Origin: Mesorhizobium australicum
GTDB lineage: Bacteria > Pseudomonadota > Alphaproteobacteria > Rhizobiales > Rhizobiaceae
Direction: 5' to 3'
Assembly (NCBI RefSeq): GCF_900177325.1
Contig: NZ_FXBL01000004.1
Span: 1,550,001-1,614,000, forward strand
Length of the DNA stretch: 64,000 bases
A model generated the notes under the pieces. The model made no database searches. It worked only from the letters and a program-made list of their open reading frames with translations, and was not told the origin of the DNA. The translations under genes and the position numbers were made by a program. Of this stretch, positions 33,995 through 43,227 are shown one piece after another; the first letter of the stretch is position 1, and each line of letters starts with the position of its first letter.

Positions 33995-34118
33995 CTTCTC
34001 CCCGCCCGCGGGGAGAAGGTGGCCCGAAGGGCCGGATGAGGGGCAGGAGACAGCGGTCGCAGGTTCGCGCCGCTCCTCACCTGCCTGCCGGCATCCTCTC
34101 CCCGTGAACGGGGAGAGG
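33995..34118. repeat. RIME-like composite palindromic repeat, copy 1
   Basis: Three hairpins lie in a row: CTTCTCCCCGC/GCGGGGAGAAG (33995-34018), GGCCC-GAA-GGGCC (34021-34033) and CCTCTCCCCG-TGAA-CGGGGAGAGG (34095-34118), with ggatgagggg and gccggcatcc between. The same elements occur in reverse order at 36407-36527. This matches the intergenic mosaic repeats known from rhizobia. Confidence 0.8.
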
Positions 34119-34182
34119 GACGCAGCTTCACCGTCGCGCCCGTCCGCTGACGAAACCGAAATTCCAGGAGGGAGATCTCCAC

Positions 34183-36402
34183 ATGAGCACCTACACCAAC
34201 TTCAAGGTCGAAACCGACGCCGACGGCATTGCGCTCGTCACCTGGGACATGCCCGGACGCTCGATGAACGTCTTCACCGAGGAGGTGATGCGCGAGCTCG
34301 ACAAGATCGTCGACGAGGTCAAGGCCGACGCCGCGATCAAGGGCGCCGTCATCACGTCCGGCAAGGACAGCTTCTCCGGCGGCGCGGACCTGACCATGCT
34401 CCAGCGCATGCTCGGCGTCTTCGCCAAGGAAAAGCTGAAGGATGCCGACAAGGCGACCAAGGCCCTGTTCGACAATGCCGGCTACATGAGCCAGCTGTTC
34501 CGCAAGCTCGAGACCAGCGGCAAGCCGTGGGTCTCGGCGATCAACGGCACCTGCATGGGCGGCGCGTTCGAGCTGTCGCTGTCCTGCCACGCCCGCGTCG
34601 CCGCCGACTCGGACAAGGTCAAGATGGCCCTGCCGGAGATCAAGGTCGGCCTGTTCCCCGGTGCCGGCGGCACCCAGCGCGTGCCGCGGCTCGCTGATAC
34701 GCAGGCGGCGCTCCAGATGCTCACCTCCGGCCAGAACCTGTCGCCGGCCAAGGCCAAGGCGATGAACCTGATCACCGCCGTGGCTCCGGCGGACAAGCTG
34801 GTAGAGGCGGCCAAGGACCTGATCAAGGGCGGCCTGAAGCCGGTGCAGCCTTGGGACGAGAAGGGCTTCAAGCTGCCCGGCGGTCCGGTCTATTCCGCTG
34901 CCGGCGCCAATCTCTGGCCGCCGGCGATCGCCATCCTGCGCCGCGAGACCTACGGCAACTATCCCGCCGCGTCGGCGATCCTGAAGTGCGTCTATGAGGG
35001 ACTTCTGGTGCCGTTCGACACCGCGCTCAGGATCGAGCAGCGCTACTTCACCGAGATCATGCAGACGACCGAGGCGGCGATGATGATCCGCTCGCTGTTC
35101 GTGTCGCTGCAGGAGCTCAACAAGGGCGCGCGCCGTCCGGAGGGCGTGCCGGAGACGAAGTTCAAGAAAATCGGCGTGCTCGGCGCCGGCTTCATGGGTG
35201 CCGGCATCGCCTATGTCACCGCGCAGGCGGGTATTCCGGTCGTTCTCATCGACCGGGACATCCCGGCCGCCGAGAAAGGCAAGGCGCATTCCGCCGGCCT
35301 GATGGACGGGCTGATCAAGAAGGGCCGCGCGACGGCCGAGCAGAAGGAGAAGCTGCTCGCTCTCATCACCGCGACCGACGACTACGCGCTGCTCGACGGC
35401 TGCGACATGGTGGTCGAGGCCGTGTTCGAGGATTCCGAGATCAAGAAGGGCGTGACCGAGAAGGCGGAAGCCGTGCTCAAGCCGGCGGCGATCTTCGCCT
35501 CCAACACCTCGACCATTCCGATCACCTCGCTCGCGACCAACTCGAAGCGGCCGAAGAACTTCGTCGGCATCCACTTCTTCTCGCCGGTCGACAAGATGAT
35601 GCTGGTCGAGATCATTCTCGGCAAGAAGACGGGCGACAAGGCCGTCGCCATGGCGATCGACTATGTCCGCGCCATCAGGAAGACGCCGATCGTGGTCAAC
35701 GACACGCGCGGCTTCTACGTCAACCGCTGCGTGCTGCGCTACATGTCGGAGAGCTACCAGATGCTCATCGAAGGCGTGCCGCCGGCGATGATCGAGAACG
35801 CGGCGAAGATGGCCGGCATGCCGGTCGGACCGCTGGCACTGACCGACGAGACGGCGGTCGACCTCGCGCAGAAGATCATGAAGCAGACCATCCGCGACCT
35901 CGGCGAGAAGGCCGTCGACCAGGAGCAGTTCGCGCTGATCAACACGATGGTCGACACGCATGGCCGCTTCGGCCGCAAGAACGGCAAGGGCTTCTACGAC
36001 TACCCGGCGAAGCCCGCGAAGAAGAAGCTCTGGCCCGGCCTCAAGGACCTCTACAAGCAGCAGGATCCGGACAAGATCGACGTCGAGGTGCTGAAGCAGC
36101 GCTTCCTCGTGACGATCGCTCTGGAGGCTGCCCGCGTGATGGAGGAAGGCATCGTGGTCGATCCGCGCGAGGCGGATGTCGGCTCGATCCTCGCCTTCGG
36201 CTTCGCGCCCTACACGGGCGGCGCTCTGTCCTACATCGACGGCATGGGGGCCAAGGCCTTCGTCAAGCTCGCCAAGGACCTGCAGAAGCAGTACGGCAAG
36301 CAGTTCAAGGCGCCGAAGCTTCTCGTCGACATGGCCGAGAAGGGCGAGACGTTCTACCAGCGCTTCAATCCCTACAAGGACGAAGCGAAGAAGGCGGCGT
36401 AG
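34183..36402 (+). CDS. fadB: Fused enoyl-CoA hydratase / 3-hydroxyacyl-CoA dehydrogenase
   Basis: The two middle steps of beta-oxidation in one 739-residue chain. The hydratase part (about 1-215) has [10 protein letters not shown] (oxyanion), [16 protein letters not shown] and [20 protein letters not shown] with its acidic catalytic residue. The dehydrogenase part starts about 328 with the NAD motif [20 protein letters not shown], then [33 protein letters not shown] (catalytic His) and [11 protein letters not shown]. The start at 34183 follows ccaggagggagatc. It is flanked on both sides by inverted copies of a palindromic repeat, so it may be transcribed partly on its own. FadB versus FadJ cannot be told apart by sequence alone. 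Confidence 0.94.
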   Translation: MSTYTNFKVETDADGIALVTWDMPGRSMNVFTEEVMRELDKIVDEVKADAAIKGAVITSGKDSFSGGADLTMLQRMLGVFAKEKLKDADKATKALFDNAGYMSQLFRKLETSGKPWVSAINGTCMGGAFELSLSCHARVAADSDKVKMALPEIKVGLFPGAGGTQRVPRLADTQAALQMLTSGQNLSPAKAKAMNLITAVAPADKLVEAAKDLIKGGLKPVQPWDEKGFKLPGGPVYSAAGANLWPPAIAILRRETYGNYPAASAILKCVYEGLLVPFDTALRIEQRYFTEIMQTTEAAMMIRSLFVSLQELNKGARRPEGVPETKFKKIGVLGAGFMGAGIAYVTAQAGIPVVLIDRDIPAAEKGKAHSAGLMDGLIKKGRATAEQKEKLLALITATDDYALLDGCDMVVEAVFEDSEIKKGVTEKAEAVLKPAAIFASNTSTIPITSLATNSKRPKNFVGIHFFSPVDKMMLVEIILGKKTGDKAVAMAIDYVRAIRKTPIVVNDTRGFYVNRCVLRYMSESYQMLIEGVPPAMIENAAKMAGMPVGPLALTDETAVDLAQKIMKQTIRDLGEKAVDQEQFALINTMVDTHGRFGRKNGKGFYDYPAKPAKKKLWPGLKDLYKQQDPDKIDVEVLKQRFLVTIALEAARVMEEGIVVDPREADVGSILAFGFAPYTGGALSYIDGMGAKAFVKLAKDLQKQYGKQFKAPKLLVDMAEKGETFYQRFNPYKDEAKKAA

Positions 36403-36406
36403 CTTT

Positions 36407-36527
36407 CCTCTCCCCCGGGGGAGGATGCCGACAGGTAGGTTGGGGGCAGCGCAAACGTCCCCGAATGCCGGCGCAGCCCCTCATCCGGTCCTTCGGACGA
36501 CCTTCTCCCCGTAGAACGGGGAGAAGG
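36407..36527. repeat. RIME-like composite palindromic repeat, copy 2 (inverted)
   Basis: This copy reads in the opposite direction to that at 33995-34118: first a CCTC-TCCCCCGGGGGAGG hairpin (36407-36424), then ggatgccgacaggtaggt, gcagcccctcatccgg, a TCCTTCGGA mini-hairpin, and CCTTCTCCCCG-TAGAA-CGGGGAGAAGG (36501-36527). It fills the space between fadB and the thioesterase gene. Confidence 0.8.
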
Positions 36528-36544
36528 AGACGCGGAGTCGTTGC

Positions 36545-37084
36545 ATGTACGTCTGGGGCCGCCTGGCGCGGACGATGCTCACTGCCAGGTCGCGTGGGCC
36601 CTACCGGATGGGAGGCGAAAGCCGCCTGTCGTTTCGCTGCCTGCCGACGGACATCGACACGAACCTTCATCTGAACAATGCACGCTACATGATGCTGGCC
36701 GATATCGGCCGCATCGACATCTTCCAGCGCGCCGGCCTGATCAAGCTCGCGCGCGAGCGCCGCTGGGCGCCGATGATGGGCGGCCTGCAGGCGGTCTACG
36801 TTCGCGAGATCCGGCTCTGGAAGTGGTTTGAGGTCGTCTCGACGGTGGAGACCTGGGAAGACACCCAGGTGATCGGCCGCCACCGCTTCGTGCTGGACGA
36901 CGGCCGCACGGCCGCGCTCGTGATGACCACCGCCGGCGTGTATGATTCTTCGGAGAGGCGCTTCGTGCCGATCGATGAGATCATTTCCATCCTCGGCCAC
37001 GATTTCACGCCGCGCCCCCCGACCGAGGAGGAGCGCATCTTCATGGACTCGCACGCGGGACTGCGCGCATTGGCGAAGGGTTGA
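36545..37084 (+). CDS. Hotdog-fold acyl-CoA thioesterase (4HBT/THEM6-like)
   Basis: A 179-residue hotdog-fold protein. The key block is TDIDTNLHLNNARYMMLADI, the Asp/Asn-rich helix of 4-hydroxybenzoyl-CoA-type thioesterases; LQAVYVREIRLW and GRHRFVLDDG form the central strands. It would release free acids from acyl-CoA. Its place after the beta-oxidation genes supports a role with acyl-CoA, but a repeat of about 120 bases separates it, so co-transcription is uncertain. The ATG at 36545 has a weak ribosome site (cggagtcgttgc). Confidence 0.83.
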   Translation: MYVWGRLARTMLTARSRGPYRMGGESRLSFRCLPTDIDTNLHLNNARYMMLADIGRIDIFQRAGLIKLARERRWAPMMGGLQAVYVREIRLWKWFEVVSTVETWEDTQVIGRHRFVLDDGRTAALVMTTAGVYDSSERRFVPIDEIISILGHDFTPRPPTEEERIFMDSHAGLRALAKG

Positions 37085-37146
37085 TGGCAGGCCATAGGTC
37101 AATCTAGTGTGCTGCGCCGCTCGCAACCGACGAGGATAAGCCGCAC

Positions 37147-37764
37147 ATGCCCACCATCGACTACTACCTGACCTGCGTATCCCCCTGGACCTATCTCGGC
37201 CACCGTCCCATCCAGCAGGTGGCCGAACGCCATGGCGCGACGCTGGTCGTGAAGCCGGTCAATCTCGGTGAGATGTTCAAGGTGTCTGGCCAGGTCGCGC
37301 TCGGCGAGCGGCCCGCGGTGCGCCAGCGCTATCGTTTCATCGAGCTCCAGCGCTTCGCCGAGATGCGCGGGCGCAGGCTCAACCCGAAGCCGAAATTCTT
37401 CCCCGTCAATCCGACGCTGGCCGATCACACGATCATCGCGATCCTCCAGTCCGGCGGGGACCCGCTGCCCTATATGGACAGCGTCTTCAGCGCGGTCTGG
37501 GCCGATGAAAAGAACATTGCGGACGAAGCGACGGTGGCCGGACTGCTGACGGCCGCGGGCTTCGACGCTGACGCGATCCTGACTCGTGCGAACGATCCGG
37601 AGACCGCTGCGATCCGGGCGCGAAACACACAGGACGCCGTCGACGTGGATGCGACCGGCGTTCCCTCCTACGTGCTCGCTGGCGAGCCTTTCTGGGGTCA
37701 GGACCGGATCGATCTGCTCGATCGCGCCCTCTCGTCCGGCCGGGCGCCGTTCAAGCCGCTGTGA
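37147..37764 (+). CDS. DsbA-like thioredoxin-fold isomerase (2-hydroxychromene-2-carboxylate isomerase / GST-kappa type)
   Basis: A 205-residue thioredoxin-fold protein with the helical insertion of the kappa-class group. The N-terminal block DYYLTCVSPWTYLGHRPIQ replaces the CxxC of DsbA with S-P-W, the form that binds glutathione in HCCA isomerases. Later come FFPVNPTLADHTIIA and a cis-Pro loop VDATGVPSYVLAGEPFWGQD. It is cytoplasmic by the lack of a signal peptide. The substrate is unknown; naphthalene-type degradation genes are absent nearby. Confidence 0.85.
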   Translation: MPTIDYYLTCVSPWTYLGHRPIQQVAERHGATLVVKPVNLGEMFKVSGQVALGERPAVRQRYRFIELQRFAEMRGRRLNPKPKFFPVNPTLADHTIIAILQSGGDPLPYMDSVFSAVWADEKNIADEATVAGLLTAAGFDADAILTRANDPETAAIRARNTQDAVDVDATGVPSYVLAGEPFWGQDRIDLLDRALSSGRAPFKPL

Positions 37765-37847
37765 GTTACGCGCCTCGCGACTGGACACTCCCGGAGCGGG
37801 GAGTTACATAAAGGCAAAGGTATTTTTTCCTGTTCGTGGACGAGCCT

Positions 37848-38492
37848 ATGCTCTCGCATGATCGTGTTTGGGCTGCCATCGACGCGCTCGCGGAGCGCTA
37901 TTCGCTGTCCGCGTCCGGCCTCGCCAAGCGCGCCGGGCTTGATTCGACGGCGTTCAACAAATCCAAGCGGCAGTCGGTGGACGGTCGCCCGCGCTGGCCG
38001 TCGACCGAATCGCTCGCCAAGGTGATGGAGGCGACGGGAGCCTCGCTCGAGGAGTTCATCAATCTCGTGCGAGGGCCGGCGGCCTCGGACAGACTGCCGA
38101 CGCAGCCTGCCTCGGTGCCGCTGGTCGGCTTCGCGCAGGCGGGGGCGGGCGGCTTCTTCGACGACGCCGGCTTCCCGGCGGGGCAGGGGTGGGATCTGGT
38201 CGAGATTCCCGCTGGCGCCCGCGACGGCGCCTACGCACTTCAGGTGCAGGGTGATTCCATGCTGCCTTTGTATCGCCATGGAGACCGGCTGATAGTCGAT
38301 CCCAACGCAAACATCCGCCGCGGCGACCGCGTGGTGGTGAAGACCCATGGCGGTGAGGTGATGGCCAAGGTGCTCGAACGGCGGACGAGCCGCGCGATCG
38401 AACTGATGTCGCTGAACCCCGAGCATCCCGTTCGCACGGTGCCGACGACCGAGATCGCCTGGGTGGCGCGCATCGTCTGGGCCAGCCAGTAG
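37848..38492 (+). CDS. XRE/LexA-like regulator with S24 peptidase domain
   Basis: A 214-residue repressor-like protein. The N-terminal helix-turn-helix covers about 10-75 (LSASGLAKRAGLDSTAFNKS). The S24 domain follows the AQAGAGGF stretch that includes an Ala-Gly suited for self-cleavage; the catalytic Ser is in VQGDSMLPLYRHGD and the Lys in EVMAKVLERR. This is the design of LexA and phage CI proteins, but the DNA-recognition part differs from LexA. Start at ATG 37848; a GTG at 37836 adds four residues. The next gene starts 6 bases after its stop, so they form a pair. The regulated genes are unknown. Confidence 0.88.
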   Translation: MLSHDRVWAAIDALAERYSLSASGLAKRAGLDSTAFNKSKRQSVDGRPRWPSTESLAKVMEATGASLEEFINLVRGPAASDRLPTQPASVPLVGFAQAGAGGFFDDAGFPAGQGWDLVEIPAGARDGAYALQVQGDSMLPLYRHGDRLIVDPNANIRRGDRVVVKTHGGEVMAKVLERRTSRAIELMSLNPEHPVRTVPTTEIAWVARIVWASQ

Positions 38493-38497
38493 GCCCG

Positions 38498-39496
38498 GTG
38501 CGGAGCCTCCCCCTCCTCATTTCGGCCGTCGGACTGGCCGGCGCCGTCGCAGCCCTCGCGGTCACGGCCTACAGTTTCGGCCGGCAGGAGCCGCGCCCGG
38601 ACCCGGCGAGCGAGATCCGCCAGTCTGTGCCGGAACGGCCGGCGCCCATGCCTGCGGTGCCACCTGAACCGGCGAAGGCCGCTCGGCCGCCAGCTCCGCC
38701 TCCGGCGCCTTCGGTCACAGCCCAGGCAGAGCCTGTTCCGGCCCCGCAATCGCCTCCGCCGGCCGCTCCGTTGCCGCGCACGGTCGCACCGTCGATCATC
38801 GCCGTTCCGCCGGTCGATCCGGGCACGCTCGAGCGCGTCGATCCGCGTCCGCCGCTGAGCGTGATCGCGCCGGCCGCGCCGCCGAAGAAGCCGCCGCCGA
38901 AACCTCTCCTGTTCCAGCCTGTCGCCGAGGCCGCGGGCGTGATCGCAGCGGGCGGGCGCACGATCACCATCTCGGATGTCGATGTCGTGGGAGATGCAGA
39001 AACCTGCATACGCCCGGAAGGCGGCGAATGGCCGTGCGGCCGCGCTGCGCGCACCGCGTTCCGCTCTTTCCTGCGCAGCCGCGCGGTGACCTGCGACTTC
39101 CCCGAGGGCGAGGTTCCCGACCGGCTGTCGACGACCTGCCGCATTGGTCCGCGCGACATCGGCGAATGGCTGGTCGAGAACGGATGGGCGCGCGCAAACG
39201 GCGACAAATATGCCGGCAAGGCCAGGGCCGCGCAGGATGCCGGTCGCGGGATTTACGGCAAGGGTCCGGCCGCCCTGCCGCCCGAGCTTTCGCCTCCGGT
39301 CGATGTCCCGGCGAGTGGGGCCGCGCAGGCGCCGGCGGGCGCCAGCGACATATCGATCCTACCGTCCGAGATCGTCACGCCGCCCCGGGAGGGCGCATCG
39401 GAGGAGCAGCCTGAGGCCCAGCCGGAAGCTGCCGGGCCGGGCGAGGCCTCGCCCGGTCTCAGCCCGCTGCCGCCGCCGTCTTCGCCGCTCCGCTGA
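38498..39496 (+). CDS. Membrane-anchored SNase-like (thermonuclease-family) protein, active site apparently degenerate
   Basis: A 332-residue protein with an N-terminal membrane anchor ([20 protein letters not shown]), a Pro/Ala-rich linker (about 30-135) and a nuclease-like domain (about 140-255) with [37 protein letters not shown] and [17 protein letters not shown]. These are the C-terminal blocks of staphylococcal nuclease. The front block that should hold the catalytic Arg and Glu (RLxGIDAPE) reads [11 protein letters not shown], so catalysis is doubtful. A disordered tail follows. It starts with a GTG at 38498, 6 bases after the S24 gene, and its last 38 bases overlap lysK on the other strand. 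Confidence 0.78.
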   Translation: MRSLPLLISAVGLAGAVAALAVTAYSFGRQEPRPDPASEIRQSVPERPAPMPAVPPEPAKAARPPAPPPAPSVTAQAEPVPAPQSPPPAAPLPRTVAPSIIAVPPVDPGTLERVDPRPPLSVIAPAAPPKKPPPKPLLFQPVAEAAGVIAAGGRTITISDVDVVGDAETCIRPEGGEWPCGRAARTAFRSFLRSRAVTCDFPEGEVPDRLSTTCRIGPRDIGEWLVENGWARANGDKYAGKARAAQDAGRGIYGKGPAALPPELSPPVDVPASGAAQAPAGASDISILPSEIVTPPREGASEEQPEAQPEAAGPGEASPGLSPLPPPSSPLR

Positions 39497-41135
39497 GCTC
39501 GCCCGCCAGTGCGCGATCGATGAGGGCCGCGGTTTCCTTGGCGCCATAGAGGGCCGCGAAGGAACCGAAGCGCGGTCCGCGCTCCTGGCCGATGACCACC
39601 TGGTAGATCATCTGGAAGAACGCGCCCGAGACGCCGGGCCCGCCGGTCGGGCTCTTCTTCTCGTGATCCTGGTAGCGCTCGATCTCTCGGGCCACATCAA
39701 GCGCGGCGTTCTGGATCGCCTCGCCGTCGGTGCCCGAGGGCAGGGCGCGCAGCTTGCCGGCAAGCTGCGTCAACGCTGCACGCTCCACGTCGTCCGGGGC
39801 GCGATAGACCTTGGACGGCTTCACGAAGTCATCGTAGTAGCGGATCGCGTAGCCCGCGAGCCTGTCGAGCTCAGGATGCGTGTCGGCGGTGACACCGGGC
39901 GCATAGCGCGAGATGAAGCCCCACAGCACGTTGCGGTCATGCGCATTCGAGGCGCTGACGAGGTTGAGCAGCAGCGCGAAGGTCACCGGCAGATCGATCA
40001 CCGGCGGCTGGCCGTCATGCATGTGCCAGACCGGATTGCCGAGCCGCTCCTTCCAGTCCTGCCGCGGATAGGCGGAGAGGAACGAGTAATACTCGTCCAC
40101 CGCCTTCGGGATGACGTCGAAATAGAGCTTCTTCGCCTGCCGCGGCCGCTGGAACATGTAGAGGCCGAGGCTCTCGGTCGGCGCGTAGGTCAGCCACTCG
40201 TCGATCGTCAGTCCGTTGCCCTTCGACTTGGAGATCTTCTGGCCGACCTCGTCCAGGAAGAGCTCGTAGACGAAGTGTTCCGGCGCATGCCCGCCCAGAA
40301 TCACGCAGATGCGGTCGTAGATTGCCGCATTGGTCTGATGATCCTTGCCGAACATCTCGAAGTCGACACCGAGTGCCGCCCAGCGCATGCCGAAGTCGGG
40401 CTTCCACTGCAGCTTCACCGCGCCTCCCGTCACGGGCAGCGTCGTCTCGGTGCCGTCCTCGTCTTCGAAGGTGACTGTGCCGGCCTTCGCATCCACATGC
40501 TTCATCGGCACGTAGAGCACCCGGCCGGTCTTCGGCGAGATCGGCAGGAAGGGGCTGTAGGTCGCCTGGCGCTCGGGGCCGAGGGTGGGCAGCATCACCT
40601 TCATGATGTCGTCGTACTTTTCGGCGGCCTTCAGCAACACCGCATCGAACCGGCCGGACTTGTAATAGTCGGTGGCGCTGGCGAATTCGTAGTCGAAGCC
40701 GAACGTATCGAGGAAGCGGCGCAGCATCGCATTGTTGTGATGGCCGAAGCTCTCATAGTCGCCGCCGAACGGATTGGGCACGACGGTGAGCGGCATGTGC
40801 AGATAGGGTTCGAGGAAGGCGCGGTCCGGCACGTTGTCCGGGATCTTGCGCATGCCGTCCATGTCGTCGGAGAAGCAAAGGAGCCGCGTCGGCACCTTGT
40901 CCTCGGTCAGCACGCGGAAGGCGTGCCGCACCATGGAGGTGCGCGCCACCTCGCCGAACGTGCCGATATGCGGCAGGCCCGACGGTCCGTATCCGGTCTC
41001 GAACAGGATCGTCTGCGGCCAGTCGCGCCCCTTGTAGCGGGCGACGATCTTCTTCGCCTCCTCGAAGGGCCAGGCTTTGCTCTCATGCGCCGCGGCAACG
41101 ATCTCGGGCGTGATGAGGGGAGCGGGGGCGGTCAT
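39459..41135 (-). CDS. lysK: Class I lysyl-tRNA synthetase
   Basis: Charges tRNA-Lys with lysine using the class I (Rossmann) fold, an archaeal-type enzyme also found in alphaproteobacteria. The HIGH motif is [13 protein letters not shown] (HIGT) near residue 55, and the KMSKS motif is [10 protein letters not shown] near 290. The helical C-terminal domain that reads the anticodon fills about 370-540. Length 558 aa is standard. No class II LysRS is seen in the window. The start at 41135 ([13 protein letters not shown]) follows ccaacaaggtagatgtc. A Phd/PemK-like module lies directly upstream on the same strand. Confidence 0.95.
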   Translation of the reverse strand: MTAPAPLITPEIVAAAHESKAWPFEEAKKIVARYKGRDWPQTILFETGYGPSGLPHIGTFGEVARTSMVRHAFRVLTEDKVPTRLLCFSDDMDGMRKIPDNVPDRAFLEPYLHMPLTVVPNPFGGDYESFGHHNNAMLRRFLDTFGFDYEFASATDYYKSGRFDAVLLKAAEKYDDIMKVMLPTLGPERQATYSPFLPISPKTGRVLYVPMKHVDAKAGTVTFEDEDGTETTLPVTGGAVKLQWKPDFGMRWAALGVDFEMFGKDHQTNAAIYDRICVILGGHAPEHFVYELFLDEVGQKISKSKGNGLTIDEWLTYAPTESLGLYMFQRPRQAKKLYFDVIPKAVDEYYSFLSAYPRQDWKERLGNPVWHMHDGQPPVIDLPVTFALLLNLVSASNAHDRNVLWGFISRYAPGVTADTHPELDRLAGYAIRYYDDFVKPSKVYRAPDDVERAALTQLAGKLRALPSGTDGEAIQNAALDVAREIERYQDHEKKSPTGGPGVSGAFFQMIYQVVIGQERGPRFGSFAALYGAKETAALIDRALAGELSGAAKTAAAAG

Positions 41136-41210
41136 GACATCTACCTTGTTGGCCGGCTTCGGCGCGGCTTGCTAGGTGCATTTGTCCGACGGTGTCAAGG
41201 AAAAGCCGGA

Positions 41211-41648
41211 TCAACTGGTACGTGACACACGCTTCAACCGAGCCTCGGAATGCATCTTGAGCAGCAGATCGCGGATGTGAGCGAAGAAACGCGGTGGAAG
41301 CACTCCAAAATGAAATAGTCCCGACTTGCCTCGCGACACAGGCCGTAAATCCGGGCCGGGCCAGATAAAGTCGTTGGCCTCCGTGACCACGACGTAAGAT
41401 CGCTCGCCGTCAAGACCGAGATGCGCCTTGAGTTGTGGCGGCATTTCGACTGCTTCGTCGCTTTGTTTTGGAACCGCGTGTGTGATGGGCAATACCGTTG
41501 CGACGAGCAGGCGCGTTTCCAGGCTGCGCATTGCAGCGATCACGCAAGGCCGGTCCTTGACGCCCTCGTCCAGTCCGGCGCGGTCTTCTGACCACCATAG
41601 ATACGAATAGTTGATGACTAAACCGGGAATGGGAACCGGTAAGGTCAA
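41211..41648 (-). CDS. PemK-like toxin of a Phd/PemK-type module, copy 1
   Basis: A 145-residue protein related to PemK/MazF-type endoribonuclease toxins. It opens PIPGLVINYSYLWWSEDRAG and carries DRPCVIAAM, VLPITHAVP, PPQLKAHLGLDGERS and DFIWPGPDLRPVS. The same blocks in the same order occur in the protein at 49729-50175, so the two are paralogues. The ATG overlaps the antitoxin stop by 4 bases, showing coupled translation. The assignment as toxin rests on family resemblance and on the Phd-like partner. RNA cleavage is inferred. Confidence 0.82.
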   Translation of the reverse strand: MTLPVPIPGLVINYSYLWWSEDRAGLDEGVKDRPCVIAAMRSLETRLLVATVLPITHAVPKQSDEAVEMPPQLKAHLGLDGERSYVVVTEANDFIWPGPDLRPVSRGKSGLFHFGVLPPRFFAHIRDLLLKMHSEARLKRVSRTS

Positions 41649-41911
41649 GGCTTCCAGTCGCCAAGCAGAGCGTCGAGATGATCGAACTCTTGCGGGACCT
41701 TGCTGTTACGGATCGCTTCAAGCGTCGCTTCGTCGAAGTCGGCGACCGAACGAGCGATGCGGCCCCTTACAACGAGGTCATACATTTCTGCCGACATCAG
41801 CACGGATTCCGCGTGCCCGTCACGAGAGATCGCGATCGGCTCAGCCTTGGCTTCTTCTTGAAAACGCTCGAAATCCCTCTGAAACTCGCTAGTCGAGACG
41901 ATCCTGGTCAT
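41645..41911 (-). CDS. Phd/YefM-like antitoxin, copy 1
   Basis: An 88-residue protein with the Phd/YefM N-terminal DNA-binding fold: MTRIVSTSEFQRDFERFQEE, then PIAISRDGHAESVLMSAEMY. The C-terminal half (ATLEAIRNSKVPQEFDHL) would wrap the toxin. I start at 41911; an ATG at 41920 adds three residues and follows aggaaag very closely. Antitoxin-first order with 4-base overlap is usual for phd-type modules. Unlike copy 2 it has no clear palindrome in front. Confidence 0.83.
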   Translation of the reverse strand: MTRIVSTSEFQRDFERFQEEAKAEPIAISRDGHAESVLMSAEMYDLVVRGRIARSVADFDEATLEAIRNSKVPQEFDHLDALLGDWKP

Positions 41912-41998
41912 CACAGCCATCTTTCCTGGCAACTGTTCGGCGCTTGTAACGGACAAACACGCCGCCTACCTTCCCGTCCATAGCATAGGAACCGCATC

Positions 41999-42412
41999 GT
42001 GCCAAAACCCTCCGCCCATGAAGCCCTGATCTACCTGATGGTGGTGACCTCCGCCTCGGATCGGGAGATGAACGATGCCGAGCTCGCCCATATCGGCGAT
42101 TCCGTGCAGTCATGGCCGATCTTCATGGACTATGATTCCAGCCACCTGGTCGAGGCTGCGCGCGACTGCCAGAAGCTGCTGCAGGAGGAGGGCGGGCTCG
42201 ACAAGGTGTTCGGTATGGTGCTCGAGAGCGTCCCGCTTCACCTGCACGACACGGCCTATGCCGCCGCCGTCGAGGTTGCGGTCGTCGACCGGGAGATGCG
42301 GCTGGAGGAGCGTCGGGTGCTGGAGCGCCTGCGGTCCTGGCTGGCGATAGATGCCGACACGGCGCGCGCCATCGAGATTTCCGCCAAGGCGCGCCATCGC
42401 ACGCTGACCTGA
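41999..42412 (+). CDS. TerB-like (tellurite resistance/DjlA-type) protein
   Basis: A 137-residue all-helical protein of the TerB fold: HEALIYLMVVTSASDREM, then YAAAVEVAVVDREMRLEE, each with the Asp/Glu pair (DREM) that binds a metal in TerB. The role of stand-alone TerB proteins is uncertain; some are linked to tellurite or stress resistance. The start is a GTG at 41999. The ATG of the desaturase gene overlaps its stop (TGATG), so the two form an operon. Confidence 0.83.
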   Translation: MPKPSAHEALIYLMVVTSASDREMNDAELAHIGDSVQSWPIFMDYDSSHLVEAARDCQKLLQEEGGLDKVFGMVLESVPLHLHDTAYAAAVEVAVVDREMRLEERRVLERLRSWLAIDADTARAIEISAKARHRTLT

Positions 42413-43227
42413 TGGACGCGCTGCCCTCCGAAGGTGCGGTCCGCCTCGCGGCGTTTCTCGCGATCTTCGGCGGCATGGCCGTCTTCGAACTCCTCTCGCC
42501 GCGGCTCGAACGGCCCGAGATGGTTGGCGCACTGAAGACAAGGCGCTGGTTCACGAACCTGTCGATGGTCGTGCTGTCTTCCGTCCTTCTGCGGATCGTG
42601 TTCCCAGCGGCCGCCGTGGGCGCCGCGGTCTGGGCGCAGGCGAACGGCTGGGGCATCTTCCGCGCGATCGGTCTCGATCCGCTCGTCGCGGGAATCCTTG
42701 CGTTCATCATTCTCGACTTCGCCGTCTGGCTCGAACATCTGGCGAGCCACAAGATCCCGTTGTTGTGGCGCATCCACCGCATGCACCACGCCGACAACGG
42801 TTTCGACGTCACGACAGGGCTGCGTTTCCACCCGCTGGAGATTTTGCTGTCCATGGTCTGGAAGGCCGCGGTCGTCGTCCTGCTTGGACCTCCGGTCGTC
42901 GCGGTGCTGGTGTTCGAGATCGTGCTGAACGGGACGGCGATGTTCAACCATTCCAATGTCCGCCTGCCGCTTGCCTTCGACCGTGCGCTCAGGCGGCTCG
43001 TTGTGACGCCGGACATGCACCGGGTTCACCACTCGACCATCCGGCGGGAAACGGATTCCAACTACGGCTTCAACTTTCCTTTCTGGGACAGGCTGTTCGG
43101 CACCTATAATGACCAGCCGGCCAAGGGACACGAAGCGATGGACATCGGGCTCGCCGAGTGGCGGGACAACGAATCCGCGTCCCTTTCGTGGTCGATGCGA
43201 CTGCCTTTCCGGCGCAACGGTCAGTAG
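42412..43227 (+). CDS. Sterol desaturase / fatty acid hydroxylase family membrane protein
   Basis: A di-iron membrane oxygenase of the sterol desaturase superfamily. Histidine boxes are present in order: EHLASH (about 108), HRIHRMHH-type box WRIHRMHHADN (about 120), NHSN and DMHRVHHSTIRRETDSNYG near 200. About four membrane spans precede and lie between them (271 aa). The substrate is unknown; bacterial members hydroxylate lipids or carotenoids. It overlaps the TerB-like gene by one base, and its last 7 bases overlap the convergent solute-binding gene. Confidence 0.9.
   Translation: MDALPSEGAVRLAAFLAIFGGMAVFELLSPRLERPEMVGALKTRRWFTNLSMVVLSSVLLRIVFPAAAVGAAVWAQANGWGIFRAIGLDPLVAGILAFIILDFAVWLEHLASHKIPLLWRIHRMHHADNGFDVTTGLRFHPLEILLSMVWKAAVVVLLGPPVVAVLVFEIVLNGTAMFNHSNVRLPLAFDRALRRLVVTPDMHRVHHSTIRRETDSNYGFNFPFWDRLFGTYNDQPAKGHEAMDIGLAEWRDNESASLSWSMRLPFRRNGQ

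Noticed and set aside
33781..35961. A 726-codon open frame opposite fadB and its flanking repeat
   Set aside because: Mirror of fadB; composition is Arg/His/Leu-rich and it reads through the palindromic repeat.
41912..41998. Operator palindrome for Phd/PemK-like module 1
   Set aside because: I looked for a repeat like that at 49375-49408 and saw no convincing inverted repeat here.
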